Part shown: in pieces, positions 18,256-29,125 of the stretch
Layout: each line of letters opens with the position of its first letter
Numbering within the stretch: the first letter of the stretch is position 1
Assembly: GCA_037355855.1 (NCBI GenBank)
Contig: CM074760.1
Location: 1,480,501 to 1,544,500, forward strand
Source: Pseudo-nitzschia pungens
Taxonomy: Eukaryota > Bacillariophyta > Bacillariophyceae > Bacillariales > Bacillariaceae
Direction: 5' to 3'
Length of the DNA stretch: 64,000 nt
The notes under the pieces: model-generated
What the model was told of the DNA's origin: nothing
What the model saw: the letters and a program-made list of their open reading frames with translations, nothing else
Database searches by the model: none
Made by a program: the position numbers and the translations under genes

Positions 18256-19372
18256 TCAAAAGTTAAAATGCCGTCGTACTCGTATGTCAGCTGCCAGTGC
18301 GGATAGAGTGGTGCCCGAAAGAGGCATTCGAACGTCCGTAACCCATTTTCCGTTCATTGATCTGTCGATCCAGGTAACCCTCACATCGGTGGTAGGATCG
18401 ACCCTGGTCCGAATAATTCCGCTGTCCAAGGCGAGGTTCCATTGATACTAGAATTCTAGCATTGTACAATGAAATCTCGGGGGCAATCGTGTTCCTAATC
18501 GCAAATTTTCACGGATGCAGGAAAATGTACACGGAAGCAAACCGAAATGTGAGAAAGTGTGCGCTTGATACTTGCCGAGGGAGGCAAACGGAACAAATCG
18601 ATCGCGCAAAGAAGGAGCGGATTGCGAGGGAAAGAAAAAAAAGGAGCGCATTGAAGCCTTACCGGTCGTTCAAAGCGTGGACAACAGTAAGCTTTGGATT
18701 GTCATAGTCCAATTGCAAGACTGCTTTCGTGCGCTGCGATCCGGTCGTTGCCTCCAAAAGGCACGATGCTTCTCCCTTTCCCAGATCCAGGGAAGGCGTG
18801 ACCCGAACGGCACCCACCGATGCGTACGGCAGCGTTGCCTGATAGCAGCCCTTTATCATTTGCAGCCATCGCTCTTTTTTGGTGGCAATCTGTGCCATCA
18901 GAGAGACAGCGGCTCCCCGAGATGCCTTGATCGACAAAACGGTTTGCCGGGATCCGACGTCATACGTTGGCTGCACCTGAAGATCGATTCCGGTCTTTTC
19001 CGAGGAGAATTTAAGATCCGCCTCGACGATGGAAGGCAACCGTTTCAACGCTTCGTATTGATATCCCACCGTGGTTCGGAGGGAGTGCCAGCCCGGAGCC
19101 CAGTTGGGCAGAGGCTTTCCTTTGCTCTGAAGAGACCACATGATAGTTGGACACAATTTTCCCAGGTCGAACCAAGGGTTTTGCAGCGGTTCGTCGGCAT
19201 CGGCATCGTTTAGAGCTCCAATTGAATTCTCGGACGGGTCCTTTAAGGTAATTACCAAATTCGGGCCACTCGACACAAATCTCGCAGCAGCAGATTGCGA
19301 TACCACGAGGAAGAATACCAAGAATGTCATCGAGCGACAAGGCTTGGCGTTGGCAGCAGTAGCCCGAATCAT
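18256..19372 (-). CDS. Conserved beta-strand-rich protein with signal peptide (two exons, apparent +1 frameshift)
   Basis: About 315 residues, function unknown; the pattern resembles a protein I associate with diatoms generally (recollection, not a search). The N-terminus has a hydrophobic signal (MTFLVFFLVVSQSAAARFV); Met14 could be the true start. The rest is mostly short amphipathic beta strands, as in barrel or beta-sandwich proteins (for example VRVTPSLDLGKGEASCLLEA). Exon 1 is 19372-18663, then GTAAGG; exon 2 begins at 18494 after GATTAG (phase 2, intron 168 nt) and gives NTIAPEISLYNARILVS. One base (18442) must then be skipped to continue WNLALDSGIIRTRV to the end RRHFNF at 18256. It may be an organellar envelope protein, which is inference. 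Confidence 0.65.
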
Positions 19373-19750
19373 GTTCGTGCTTTGGGTTGATTATGATTGG
19401 GTATTGTGGGCGGAATGGATCAGTCCTTGGCGGGGGACTATATGGTACACACTAGTTTCGGAAGCCTTTCTGTGAATACAGCAGTGAGATGCCAACGGAA
19501 TGCAGAAGTCGACCGTCCTATTTTACTGAAGGTTGTTGAGGTTGCGTGTTTTTATTTGCACCGATTGTTTTGCAATTCATCTGAAGATACCGGTACCGGG
19601 TAGCGTACTATCAGTAATAGCGGAAAGTTGACACCGAACTCGAAAGTTTGGATATTGATGCAACATCCATCTTGGTATCCATATTCATATCAGTACGTAA
19701 TCTTTCTGTTATTCCTACAATTCAGTACCTGCACTGTACGGTACGGTACA

Positions 19751-19814
19751 CCCATGCCATCCATGCCATTTATGCCATCCATGCCATTCATGCCATCCAT
19801 GCCATCCATGCCAT
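19751..19814. repeat. 9-bp minisatellite (CCATGCCAT unit)
   Basis: Seven slightly varied copies of a 9-bp unit. One frame reads as Met-Pro-Ser/Phe repeats, but no gene structure surrounds it. Confidence 0.85.
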
Positions 19815-20139
19815 CGGATGTCAAGCTCGGAATGGTGTCAGATGGAGACATTGAACATGTTTTTGGTACGAGTACGAGTACTCGTAAGGCTACTCGTACT
19901 ACGAACGGTGACTGGTAGTCCCAGGTTCCCGGTACATGTACCTACGTGCATGTACGTGTACAATTACTCGTAATCTTACCACCGTCAACACCAAAATTTT
20001 ATAAGTGCCTGTTCGGGTCCCTCTAGGGGGTTCAGGGTTCGGGTTTAGATTTCAATTCGTGCATACCGGTAACTTACTTCCTGTCCCGTACCGTATGGTA
20101 CGAATAAGTTACGGTAAGATACCAACGACATAATGGAGC

Positions 20140-20234
20140 TACTACAGAATTCCTATCAGCTGTCCCCGGGTTTCAGTAGAAATTAGTAGTCGGGGACGTA
20201 GAACCGGGGGACAGCTGATAAGAATTTTGTAGTA
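20140..20234 (+). mobile_element. 95-bp palindromic MITE, copy 1
   Basis: Starts TACTACAGAATTCCTATCAG and ends with the near reverse complement, with terminal inverted repeats of about 35 bp. A TA dinucleotide lies at both ends (included in the 95 bp), as for Tc1/mariner-type insertions. It has no coding capacity. The same length and orientation of parts is seen at 29031, 58100 (inverted) and 63020. Confidence 0.88.
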
Positions 20235-20520
20235 AGACTAAATCGCCGTTGAACTAAGCTCGAAAGTTGATCTTGTAGTAATTACTGTATGTACTCTGTG
20301 TAGGTATGTACTTTACAAGTCATAGCTACGTTTTACTTCGTACTACGTGTACCACCGTACAAGTAACCTTGCTGCATTTTTATTTTTTCGACAGAGAATA
20401 CCAGCCATTATGATTATGTAAGGTTACCGTACGGTGATCGTAGGTTACAAGTACGGGCCGTGCATGTGCGCACGCGGTAGGTTCGAAGTTGCACGGGGGT
20501 AAGGTCACCAGGTAAAACCT

Positions 20521-20550
20521 TACTACGGAATTCCTAGAAATTTTGTAGTA
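20521..20550 (+). mobile_element. 30-bp remnant of the same MITE
   Basis: The first 15 bp (TACTACGGAATTCCT) and last 15 bp (AGAAATTTTGTAGTA) of the MITE joined directly, with the middle missing. Confidence 0.75.
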
Positions 20551-20957
20551 CCGGTACCTGAAGTACCACGTAGTAATAAATTACTTACCGGTAACTTCAT
20601 GTATCGGAGTGCCATCTGCGATGCGGAAGATCTCGCTAGTGGTTGATACGAAAGCACATCTGTTCGAAGAAATTCGAAACTGCCCAGGTGCTGCTGAAAC
20701 GCATAGAAACAGTAAATTCTGAAGTCACGGTCTCTTTTTTGGCTCAAAAGCAAATTCTCGTTTCTTGTTGTCCCGCTTCCAGGTATCTTTACCTACCTGC
20801 TTGTGTTGTGAATGGGATTCTTGATGTCGACACGGGTACAGTTGTCACCAACGCCGAAAGGAAGGCCTTCCAAACCGATCAACGAGATTGTGATTTCATT
20901 GTGAGACGCAGTGGAACCTGAATACGAATACGACTCATCGTAATAGTAATACGTACA

Positions 20958-22251
20958 ATGGAGGCTGGAGACGATGCCTACGAGGTCCTCGGTGTTGCGA
21001 AGGATGCGACCGAGAGCGAAATCAAGAAGGCATACCGAAAATTAGGTGGGTAAAGAAATGTCTTATACAGTAACCTTATTGTATGCACGCATCAACTGTC
21101 CTCTCAGAGGTGCGATAGTAGCATCGTGCTGCTGCATTTTTGGAGCACTCCGCATGCGATTCAATCGGGACTGCTTGCACCGAGAGACGAGGACGAGGAC
21201 GACGCGAATGATGATGGAAACCGAAATTTTGGCGGGAACCGGAAGCTTTGATGTGATGGCTAGTGGGTATCGATTATCTGCATTGAAAACACTGTGCTGA
21301 CTTTGTCCTTTTTCCTCGAACGCTCCCAATCCTTCTCTCTCCGCCTTTCTTCCCGGTGTGGATGCCATGTCTGCCTCTCCCGTTGCGCCCCTAGCGTTGA
21401 AGCACCACCCGGACAAACAAACCACCGAAGCGAGTCGGAAAGAGGCGTCCGAGATTTTTGCCAAGATATCGAACGCGTACGAGATCCTCAGTGACAAGCA
21501 AAAGAGGCAAGAATACGACAACAGGGGTCGAAGTGGCGACAATGGTTACGGCACCAGCAACAGTCGCCGGCGCACGTCGGCAGCACACGATTTCTTTTCG
21601 TTTGGCGGCGGCGGCGGCGGCGATGGTTTTCATTTCCACGACCCCTTTGAGATTTTCAACAGAGTATTCCAGGAGGAATTCGGTCGTCACAATGGTGGAG
21701 GCATGGGTGCGTTCCACAACGGTTTTCCCGGGTCACATTCCCAGAGGAGCCCCTTCGGTGCCTCGCCTTTTCCGTTCATGGGTGGAGGTATGATGGGACC
21801 AGGAGGAGGATCACCATTCGACGATCCCTTCTTCGGTGGAGGCATGGGCAATCCAATGAGAGCTCAGAGCCACAGCAATTCGCTTTTTGGTGGCTTCGGA
21901 GGTGACCCGTTTGCGATGATGAATGGAGGTGGAATGAATGGAGGCACGACTACATCGTCCTTTACGATGTCATCTTCGACCTCCGGGTTGGGGGGCAATG
22001 GTGTGTCGACGTCAACATCAACGACGACGCGAATCGTGAACGGTCGACGCCAAACCGTGAGAGAAACGGTCGTTCGAAAGGCGGACGGAACCGTCGAGCG
22101 CAGGGTAGAAACCGATGGCGACCATCACGATCAACCACGATTGGCGAGTTCGAGAAGACCCTCGGGTCTCCGATCCGGGCTGAGGCATCAGTTGTCCAAT
22201 CCTCGGTTGACGCAAGAACCAGCCCCCGATCGAAAAAGAGCGAAGAAATGA
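20958..22251 (+). CDS. DNAJB6-like Hsp40 co-chaperone (two exons)
   Basis: 314-residue class II J-protein. Exon 1 (20958-21045) gives the start of the J domain (DAYEVLGVAKDATESEIKKA); after a 349-nt intron (GTGGGT to CCTAG) exon 2 (21395-22251) supplies HHPDKQT with an intact HPD. A Gly/Phe/Met-rich region with FFSFGGG and DPFEIFNRVF follows, then a Ser/Thr tract and RIVNGRRQTVRETV near the C-terminus. The layout matches DNAJB6/DNAJB2-type chaperones, which stimulate Hsp70 ATPase and hold misfolded clients. There is no targeting peptide, so it is probably cytosolic or nuclear. The C-terminal RIVNGR motif also occurs in the J-like gene at 45470-47152. Confidence 0.9.
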
Positions 22252-23634
22252 GGCGACGAAAAGCTCGTTTTGCCGACCCGATGCTCTTCCTCTCGACGTT
22301 CCGAATGGATGCCCATTTTTCGTGCCATTCAATACCGGGGCCGTGTTTCACCACTTTTATAAATCAGGGAGCAGAGTTTCCCAAATGTATTATGTTGTGA
22401 AGCCAGCTTGGTCGAGTTCGGTTCCTTCCGAGATTACAATACCTGGCAACATCTGCTAAAGTATATCCTCAGGGTTGGAAAGGATCGAGTCGAAATGATA
22501 TCGAAAATTTTTACTTTCCAACTTGCGAGTCATACGCGAGGATTGTTGCCTGGGAAAACCCTAAATCGAAATATGGTAGTGCCGAATTGGTCGCAATTCG
22601 ATGAATTCGAACAACGTAATAAACTCCGCTCAAATTTGCCTTTCAGTATCACAGTAGTCTCAGCAGTATGGCATTTCTAGTACAACTCCTCCTCAACGAT
22701 GATCAACGAAGATAGAGTTGGAAGAGTTAGGTTAATTAGTAATCGAAAAAGTACGGGACATGCAACTATTTCATTACTCTACTTCACACGAACTGTTGCA
22801 CCCCAACCATTGGATAGTGAGTGATTCAGTTTGGGTGTGGGCTGGAGGGGACTCTTCCACCAGTTGCTCACATCGTGACTACTAGTATTACTAGCAGTAC
22901 TAGTAGCTAACATGTCAGAAAATCCAGAACTAAATTCATCTAGTGGAATGAGAGATATTCCATGAAACTTTTTTGTTGGTGTAAAATCAAAATACTGTCC
23001 CAAAACGAGAACAAACATCATGAATCCAACGGGGAAAACAAGTCTTTTAGAAGAACCCTGGAACTATTAGTAGTATTCTCTCTCAAAACAATGGATGGTG
23101 ATCTTCTAGAGAGGTGAAGGACATCAAATGCAATACGGTAGTAAACCTTAACGCAGAGGTGCTACGGTCCCGAACAACATCGATGCGGACGCCGGACGAA
23201 CTCGACGGAAACGCGCCAAAAAAATTGCCAAAGTTTTGCTCGTCATTGCTGCTTGCGCGAATGAGTTTCCCTCTACAAAACGTAAGTTACTGTACGTGAT
23301 GTAAGGTACTACTGCTGTGAAGGTATTCGCGCACTTTATTTGTTGGATTGGGTGTCAAGCATGGACTTCTCGTGTAGAAAAGGCGCGCCGAGATACATCT
23401 TTCGTGATTTTTTTCCTTGGTCGGTATATCCATCTGCCCATCGACAACCCCGGTCGTTGTTGGTCGTTGTTGCATATCGAAAATAATTCCCCTACCGGTG
23501 CATAAAGTGAACAGTGAGATACGTACCCTTGTGCTGCAATCACCGCAAGAACAAGTTCCAATTTCATCCCTTCCTATATTCAAGAATAGAACAAAACAGA
23601 ACAGAACAAATCAACTCTTCTTCCAATTTCGAAA
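22252..23634. other. Intergenic between DnaJ and Twinkle genes
   Basis: No supported gene. A short AGT/ACT tract lies at 22878-22907. AGAACAAAACAGAAC-type repeats just precede the Twinkle start. Confidence 0.5.
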
Positions 23635-26600
23635 ATGTTGCGATCCCTCTTCCTCACCACCACCAGCAACGCGAGAAGGGTGCGAAAGCATCCCGTTTCT
23701 TCCTCGTCGTCGTCTTGTTCCACATCGTCGAGCTCCCAAATGCGTTCGGCAATGGCGCTTTCGTCGCAATCGCAATCGCAATCTTCGTCGCGGTTGCCCG
23801 ATCCCCTGGTCTTCGTTGGAAAGTACGGCGGCGCCTCGTGCTGTCCGCCGCTTCCACGATCGGGCCTCGAATCTCGGCCCGGGTCCACTCCTCTCCGAGC
23901 GCAGCAACAGAATCGTCATCTGCAGCAGCCACTCCAACTTCCCACGACGAAAGCTCCGTCCTGCCGCATTCCCCTGCCCGAACCTTGCGGCGTTGCTACG
24001 GCTCGTCGCCGCAACACCGCACATCCCCCGCCTTTGTCAGCAAGCACAACCAGTCCATCAACGTTTCGTCGGAGGAAATTCTCGACTATTGCGCCAAGCA
24101 CAACGGAAACGCCCTGATCGAGGGCGCCAAGACCACTCGCACCCATGTGATCCTGAGGGAGTGTCCCTTTTGCACCAAACCCACCCGCAACGATCACACC
24201 AACCTCTACAAGTTGCACATCCAGATCGGTGGCGGGGCCTTTTTCTGCCACCGATGCGGGACGGGGGGATCCTGGTACGATCTCAAAGCCCGGTTTGGAG
24301 GATTTCACATGGGGCGGGGCATGTCTGCCGGCAGCGGTAATGCTGCGGGGGGTAACCGATACAACAGAGAAACGTATCGGTGCACGGGAGGCGGGATGGG
24401 AAGGAACGACGGGGACGGATGGGACCACGACCCACACGGTCGACAACCACAACCACAATCACAGCACTACAAGAGTTACCAAAACGAACACAATGCGCAA
24501 CGACAGGGTACCTACCAACGGTCGGACTACGATGCCACGGGTGGTGCGGCACCCTGTCTGCCGATGCCCCCTACCCGCCTGTCGGGCTTGTACTCGTCAC
24601 GATTGCTGGATGACATCCAACCCAACCAGAACAAAGAGAACGATAAAAGCAACAGCACTGTTCAGGAGCCTTCCGGCAGCCAACAGCCAGGCCAGGACGA
24701 ATCGAAACACTCCGTCGCGACCAACGACGCACTCCGGTACCTCACGGAGGTCCGGGGCCTGACTCCCAAGACGCTCCGAAAGTACGGCGTTGGACGAGCG
24801 GCCTACCGTTTCCCGTCCGAGGGAGGGGGATACCAGGAGGCCGAGTGCGTCACCTTTCCCTGGATCATGCGCGAGAGCGACGTCCAGATACAGGAAGCAC
24901 TGCGGGGCGCCGTCTTTGAGCTCGGAACCCCCTCCCAATCTCCGGGCGGAAGCGCCGAAGCCGAACCCCGATCCGCGACCGAACCCGGCGCCTCCTCGGA
25001 GACGACAAAATGGGATGCCGATGCGAATACCGACGCGAGTTCCACCAGCGCTGCCCCTACCGGACCCTTCGTGACCCGTCGGATCAAGGCCCGGGCCCTC
25101 GAGCGCAAGTCGTGGCAGCGCCTCGATCCCCCGGGTGGTGGTTGGGGCCTCTTTGGCCTCCACACCGTCCCGGCCGACTGCACCTCCATCGTCCTGACGG
25201 AGGGCGAGTACGACGCCATGGCGGTCCACCAGGCCACCGGATTGCCGGCCGTCAGCCTCCCCAACGGCTGCAGGAGCCTCCCGCTGCAGGTCCTGCCCCT
25301 CCTGGAACGATTCGACAGGATCGTCCTGTGGATGGACGCGGACGAACCCGGGAAGGAGGGAGCCGAGAAGTTTGCCAAGAAGCTGGGGATCAACCGGACC
25401 TACCTGGTGGACTGCCCGGACGCCAAGGACGCCAACGATGCCTTGCTCAAGGGAACCGTGGACATGGCCAGGTGCATCGACCAGGCGAAGCTGATGCCCC
25501 ACGATCGGATCGTCACCTTTGGAGACCTGCGAAACGACGTCCTCAAGGAACTTTTGGAACCGGAGCTCTACTCGGGCACCCCGGTAACGAGCCTGCCCAA
25601 GTTCACCCAGCTCATCAAAGGCTTTCGCAGGGGAGAAATGACCGTCCTGACAGGCCCAACGGGATGTGGGAAGGTGCGTTGGAGCTGATTGGTTGTCCGT
25701 TTGTTTTTCAATCTGTTGTTGTGTGCATTTTTTTTGGGTGTGTCCATGCTGCGTCGAATCGCTGGCACTCTCTAGCTATGCACAGAAACGGGTGCGGACA
25801 TTGAACGATGGATGGAATTCATTGCATCGCAAGCACCCAAAAAGCTGTTTCTTTTTGTTTTCTACACTTTTTATCCCCAGACGACATTTTTGGGCCAGGT
25901 GTCCCTGGACATGGCAGAGCAGGGCGAGAACGTCCTCTGGGGAAGTTTTGAGATCAAAAACACGCGGTTACTCCACAAGCTCCTCAAGCAGTTCTCGAGG
26001 GATTCGCTGCCGATCAGCACCGACGCCAACGCAAGGGAAAAGTTTGAGGCGCTCGCAGACCGGTTCGAAAACCTTTCCCTTTATTTCATGAAGTTTCACG
26101 GGGGATCCGACGTCGACGAAGTACTGGACGCCATGGAATATGCAGTATACGTGAACGACGTGGAGCACATTATTCTGGTATGTGGCAGCCATTGCCGATG
26201 GGTGGGCGGTAGCTGCGGATATTGATGGCATGAATTGCATTCTTGACACTACCAAATGGTACGATAGACTCACGATGATGATTTTCACTTGGTTTGTTTG
26301 CTCTTTCTTCCAACAGGACAACATGCAGTTCATGATCACGAGGCACAAGCAAAAGACGGCCTGGGATAAGTTCGAAGTGCAAGACATTGCAATTGAAAAA
26401 TTCCGAAAGTTTGCAACAGAGCACAATGTAAGTAGACCCCGTCGCGAGCTTTTTCATCCGACGTTATGCATCCCGAATCGACCGCTGCGTGGTACACGCA
26501 TCGGCCCGCTTACAAAATCCTTGCCTCGGTTGTCGTCGTCCATCGCCAGGTACACGTGACATTGGTGGTCCATCCAAGAAAGGAAGACGAAACCTCTAAA

Positions 26601-26912
26601 TTGTCCATTTCGAGCTTTTTTGGTTCCGCAAAAGCAACCCAAGAGGCCGACACGGTGATCATCATCCAAAATGACGCCAATCGTCGCAAATACCTCGATG
26701 TGAAGAAGAATCGGTTCGATGGCACACTGGGATACACGCCAATTTACTTCCAAAACAGAAGTGGGAGGTACGTCGAGGACGAGGGAAGCGCCGGAAACAG
26801 GCCACCCCAAACACCGAAGGAAGCGAAGAAGGATGGCAAACAAAAAGAAGGAGAAGACCTGGAAAGGCATTGGGATTCCATGTTCGATACCCCAAATTCG
26901 AAGCGCGCTTAA
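23635..26912 (+). CDS. Twinkle/T7 gp4-like mitochondrial primase-helicase (four exons)
   Basis: About 930 residues, homologous to phage T7 gp4 and Twinkle, which unwind and may prime organelle DNA. An N-terminal presequence starts MLRSLFLTTTSNARRVRKHP, rich in Ser and Arg, suggesting mitochondria. A zinc ribbon follows (ECPFC ... FFCHRCGTGGSW), then a TOPRIM domain (LTEGEYDAMAVHQ, LWMDADEPGKEG) and a RecA-like helicase. Walker A is split by intron 1 (GPTGCGK ends at 25673, TT starts at 25881) and the Walker B region HIILDNMQFM is split by intron 2. Exons: 23635-25673, 25881-26177, 26317-26427, 26550-26912; introns GT-AG, phase 0. The frame of the start codon and that of the zinc ribbon differ by one missing (or two extra) bases somewhere between about 23820 and 24040, so an N-terminal intron or an indel is unresolved. 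Confidence 0.9.
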
Positions 26913-27261
26913 AGTCCAAAGTCATCCCTCGAAATTAATTTTCTGCTAAATCGATATGTACTAGTATTTCTAGAGATCATTAGAAGCTGTAGGCCGCGGT
27001 GATAGTTATAATAGTTCTATCTCGACATTATGTGTAGTTGTTACGTCTATTGCGGGTGAACGGGTGGCGTCAACCGAAAGAGTCCCCAAGTGGTATTGAA
27101 TATGATTTATCTTGCGTGTTCCACGAAAACAGTCTTCCTCAAAGTCATGAGAGGCAATGGGTGTATACAAGAGCGTGTGAATCATTATTGTTTGTTGCGT
27201 TGCGATGCGATGCGGTGCGATGAGATGAGACTATCTTTGGCGTGTGATGCCTTCGACTTTA

Positions 27262-27531
27262 TCAGTCTTTTGGTTCCATCTTCGCTTTGCTTTCACCGAC
27301 GGCGTTACTATCCGATTTCGCTAATAATCGTGCCGAGCGCTCCGTCACGAGTCTTTGCATGCGCAAAAACGCGTGCAAGAATTGCAGCTCTTGATTTCGG
27401 AGTCGAAGATACCGAATGGCTCTGATATGATCTGCACATCGTCTACGGAATTCCCTGTCACTCATTCGATGCAATTCTTGCCGGATCCGACTTCGCTTTT
27501 TCTCACGCGGACACTCCTTCTTTGCCGACAT
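27262..27531 (-). CDS. Small basic hypothetical protein (doubtful)
   Basis: 89 codons from MSAKKECPREKK to KMEPKD. The predicted product is strongly helical and Arg/Glu/Lys-rich (SDREFRRRCADHIRAIRYLR), faintly like a basic-helix segment, but without a leucine zipper. I do not recognise it. A longer 120-codon version starts at 27624. It could be a chance frame. Confidence 0.3.
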   Translation of the reverse strand: MSAKKECPREKKRSRIRQELHRMSDREFRRRCADHIRAIRYLRLRNQELQFLHAFLRMQRLVTERSARLLAKSDSNAVGESKAKMEPKD

Positions 27532-28475
27532 GATGAGAAAAGTTGTTGTACGCCGCTTTCGTCGTGTTGAGCTGACAGTTTCGATTTCTTTCAAGAATGC
27601 GGCTAGAAAACTTCGATGCCTCACTTGGTAGCTATATCGCCGGGCCTATCGATGCACGAACGGACAACAATATACGAAGGACGGAATTCTCACTGTCCAC
27701 GGTACCTGGTAATTGGATTGGACTCTTCATAAAAGTTGTGTCCGATGAAGTCGCGTTTTTCCGTGCCGATGACTTTGATTTCAGAAGGCGAAGGATTTTG
27801 GATTTGTGGAGTATGGTACACAGTTCTGGCTAGGGCGATAGACATCCGTACTCGCAAGCTGTAATCACTCGACAGTGACGACCGGTGATGCCCTTGTTCA
27901 GAAAGCATACCGGTACCTGTACTCGCACGCAAAAACGGGTGTACGTAATTTTTGAGAAGACGCCGACGATCGTCGTATTTTTCTGTGACACGACACAGGT
28001 GGGCGAGACGTGGTCGAAGGAATGAGATGAATCTAACTCATTTCTTTCACGTTTTGCGACCAAGAGAAGAACTTACCCATAAATAGAACTGTTTCTACGG
28101 GGAGTAACTGTGTTCCATCGGTCGGACGTCACGAATTTTCATTCCTAATTCGACACCAGCGCAAGTTTACCACCACCGGCACTCACCACGATTCAAAATT
28201 ACACGACGGTAAGATTTACGAACCCGGGTAAAACCTTACGAGTAATTCCCGAATGACAATGTCCCGTGCTAAAAATATCGTGCCGAAAGAAATCAGTTTT
28301 CCTGCCATCCGTGCTGTTGAAAGATCTGCTGGAGCGATGTTGCTTTGAACGCTTTTGTTACAATGACAGGTTTGCTCAGGTATTGTGAATTAGCATTCGC
28401 AAAAATATGTTGTTGATTTGAGCTAAATAGTCTTTCACGCTCACTTTCAAGTTGGTTTCACAAAAATGACGTCCT

Positions 28476-28622
28476 ACTAGAATAACTAGTAGTAGTAATA
28501 CTATTACTAGTAGTATAGTAGTAGTACTAGTAATACTATTAATTCTATGAGGATTTGAACTAGTACTAGTTTGATTAGTACTCCTACTAAGAATGTTCCC
28601 ATTACTAGTACTAGTAATACTA
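28476..28622. repeat. AGT/ACT trinucleotide tract
   Basis: About 150 bp dominated by ACTAGT-linked AGT and ACT runs, self-complementary and non-coding. Confidence 0.8.
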
Positions 28623-29030
28623 AACAAGCAAGATGGTGGTAGAACTGTGCAACATCAAATTCTTTCATCAAACAGGTTTTTCTAAGCAGTGGCTGTGGAA
28701 TCAGATGCGGTATGATGATGTTTGAATGCTCGTGTGCAGTAATAGACTACTTTCATGTTGTGCTTCAGGTTTCTATGCATGGTATTTTGTTGGTATGATA
28801 GCAGTTCCTGGTAATTTACGATACAATATGCACGAGATAAGGTACCGGTATTACTTGATTATTTTCTTCTACTAGCATTACGGTACACGTTGCAAACATC
28901 GGAGGATTCCACGATCTGAAATACGTAACCTTACTGTAAATTTTTTTTCAAGAAAAAAGGTATCTTTCGTATGGATATCTTATTTTTTAAAAAAAGCAGG
29001 TTGGAATTGCAACGGAGTGTTCAAATACAG

Positions 29031-29125
29031 TACTACGGAATTCCTATCAGCTGTCCCCCGGTTTCCGTAGGAATTAGTACTTGGGGATGTAGAACCGGGG
29101 GACAGCTGATAAGAATTTTGTAGTA
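29031..29125 (+). mobile_element. 95-bp palindromic MITE, copy 2
   Basis: Full-length copy (TACTACGGAATTCCTATCAG at the start, TTTTGTAGTA at the end). Here the flanks share a longer direct repeat, TACAGTA on each side, of which TA is common to all copies; the rest may be chance. Confidence 0.9.

Larger units (their letters stand above)
19373..20957. other. Intergenic with minisatellite and two MITE copies
   Basis: No gene supported. Contains a 9-bp minisatellite (19751-19814), a full MITE (20140-20234), a 30-bp MITE remnant (20521-20550), one GTAAGGTTAC motif (20418) and many TACCGGTA and GTACGGTAC palindromes. Confidence 0.6.

Noticed and set aside
20021..20055. Telomere-like GGGTTCAGGGTTCGGGTTTAG stretch
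   Set aside because: Only about three degenerate units and not at a contig end; too weak to call interstitial telomere DNA.
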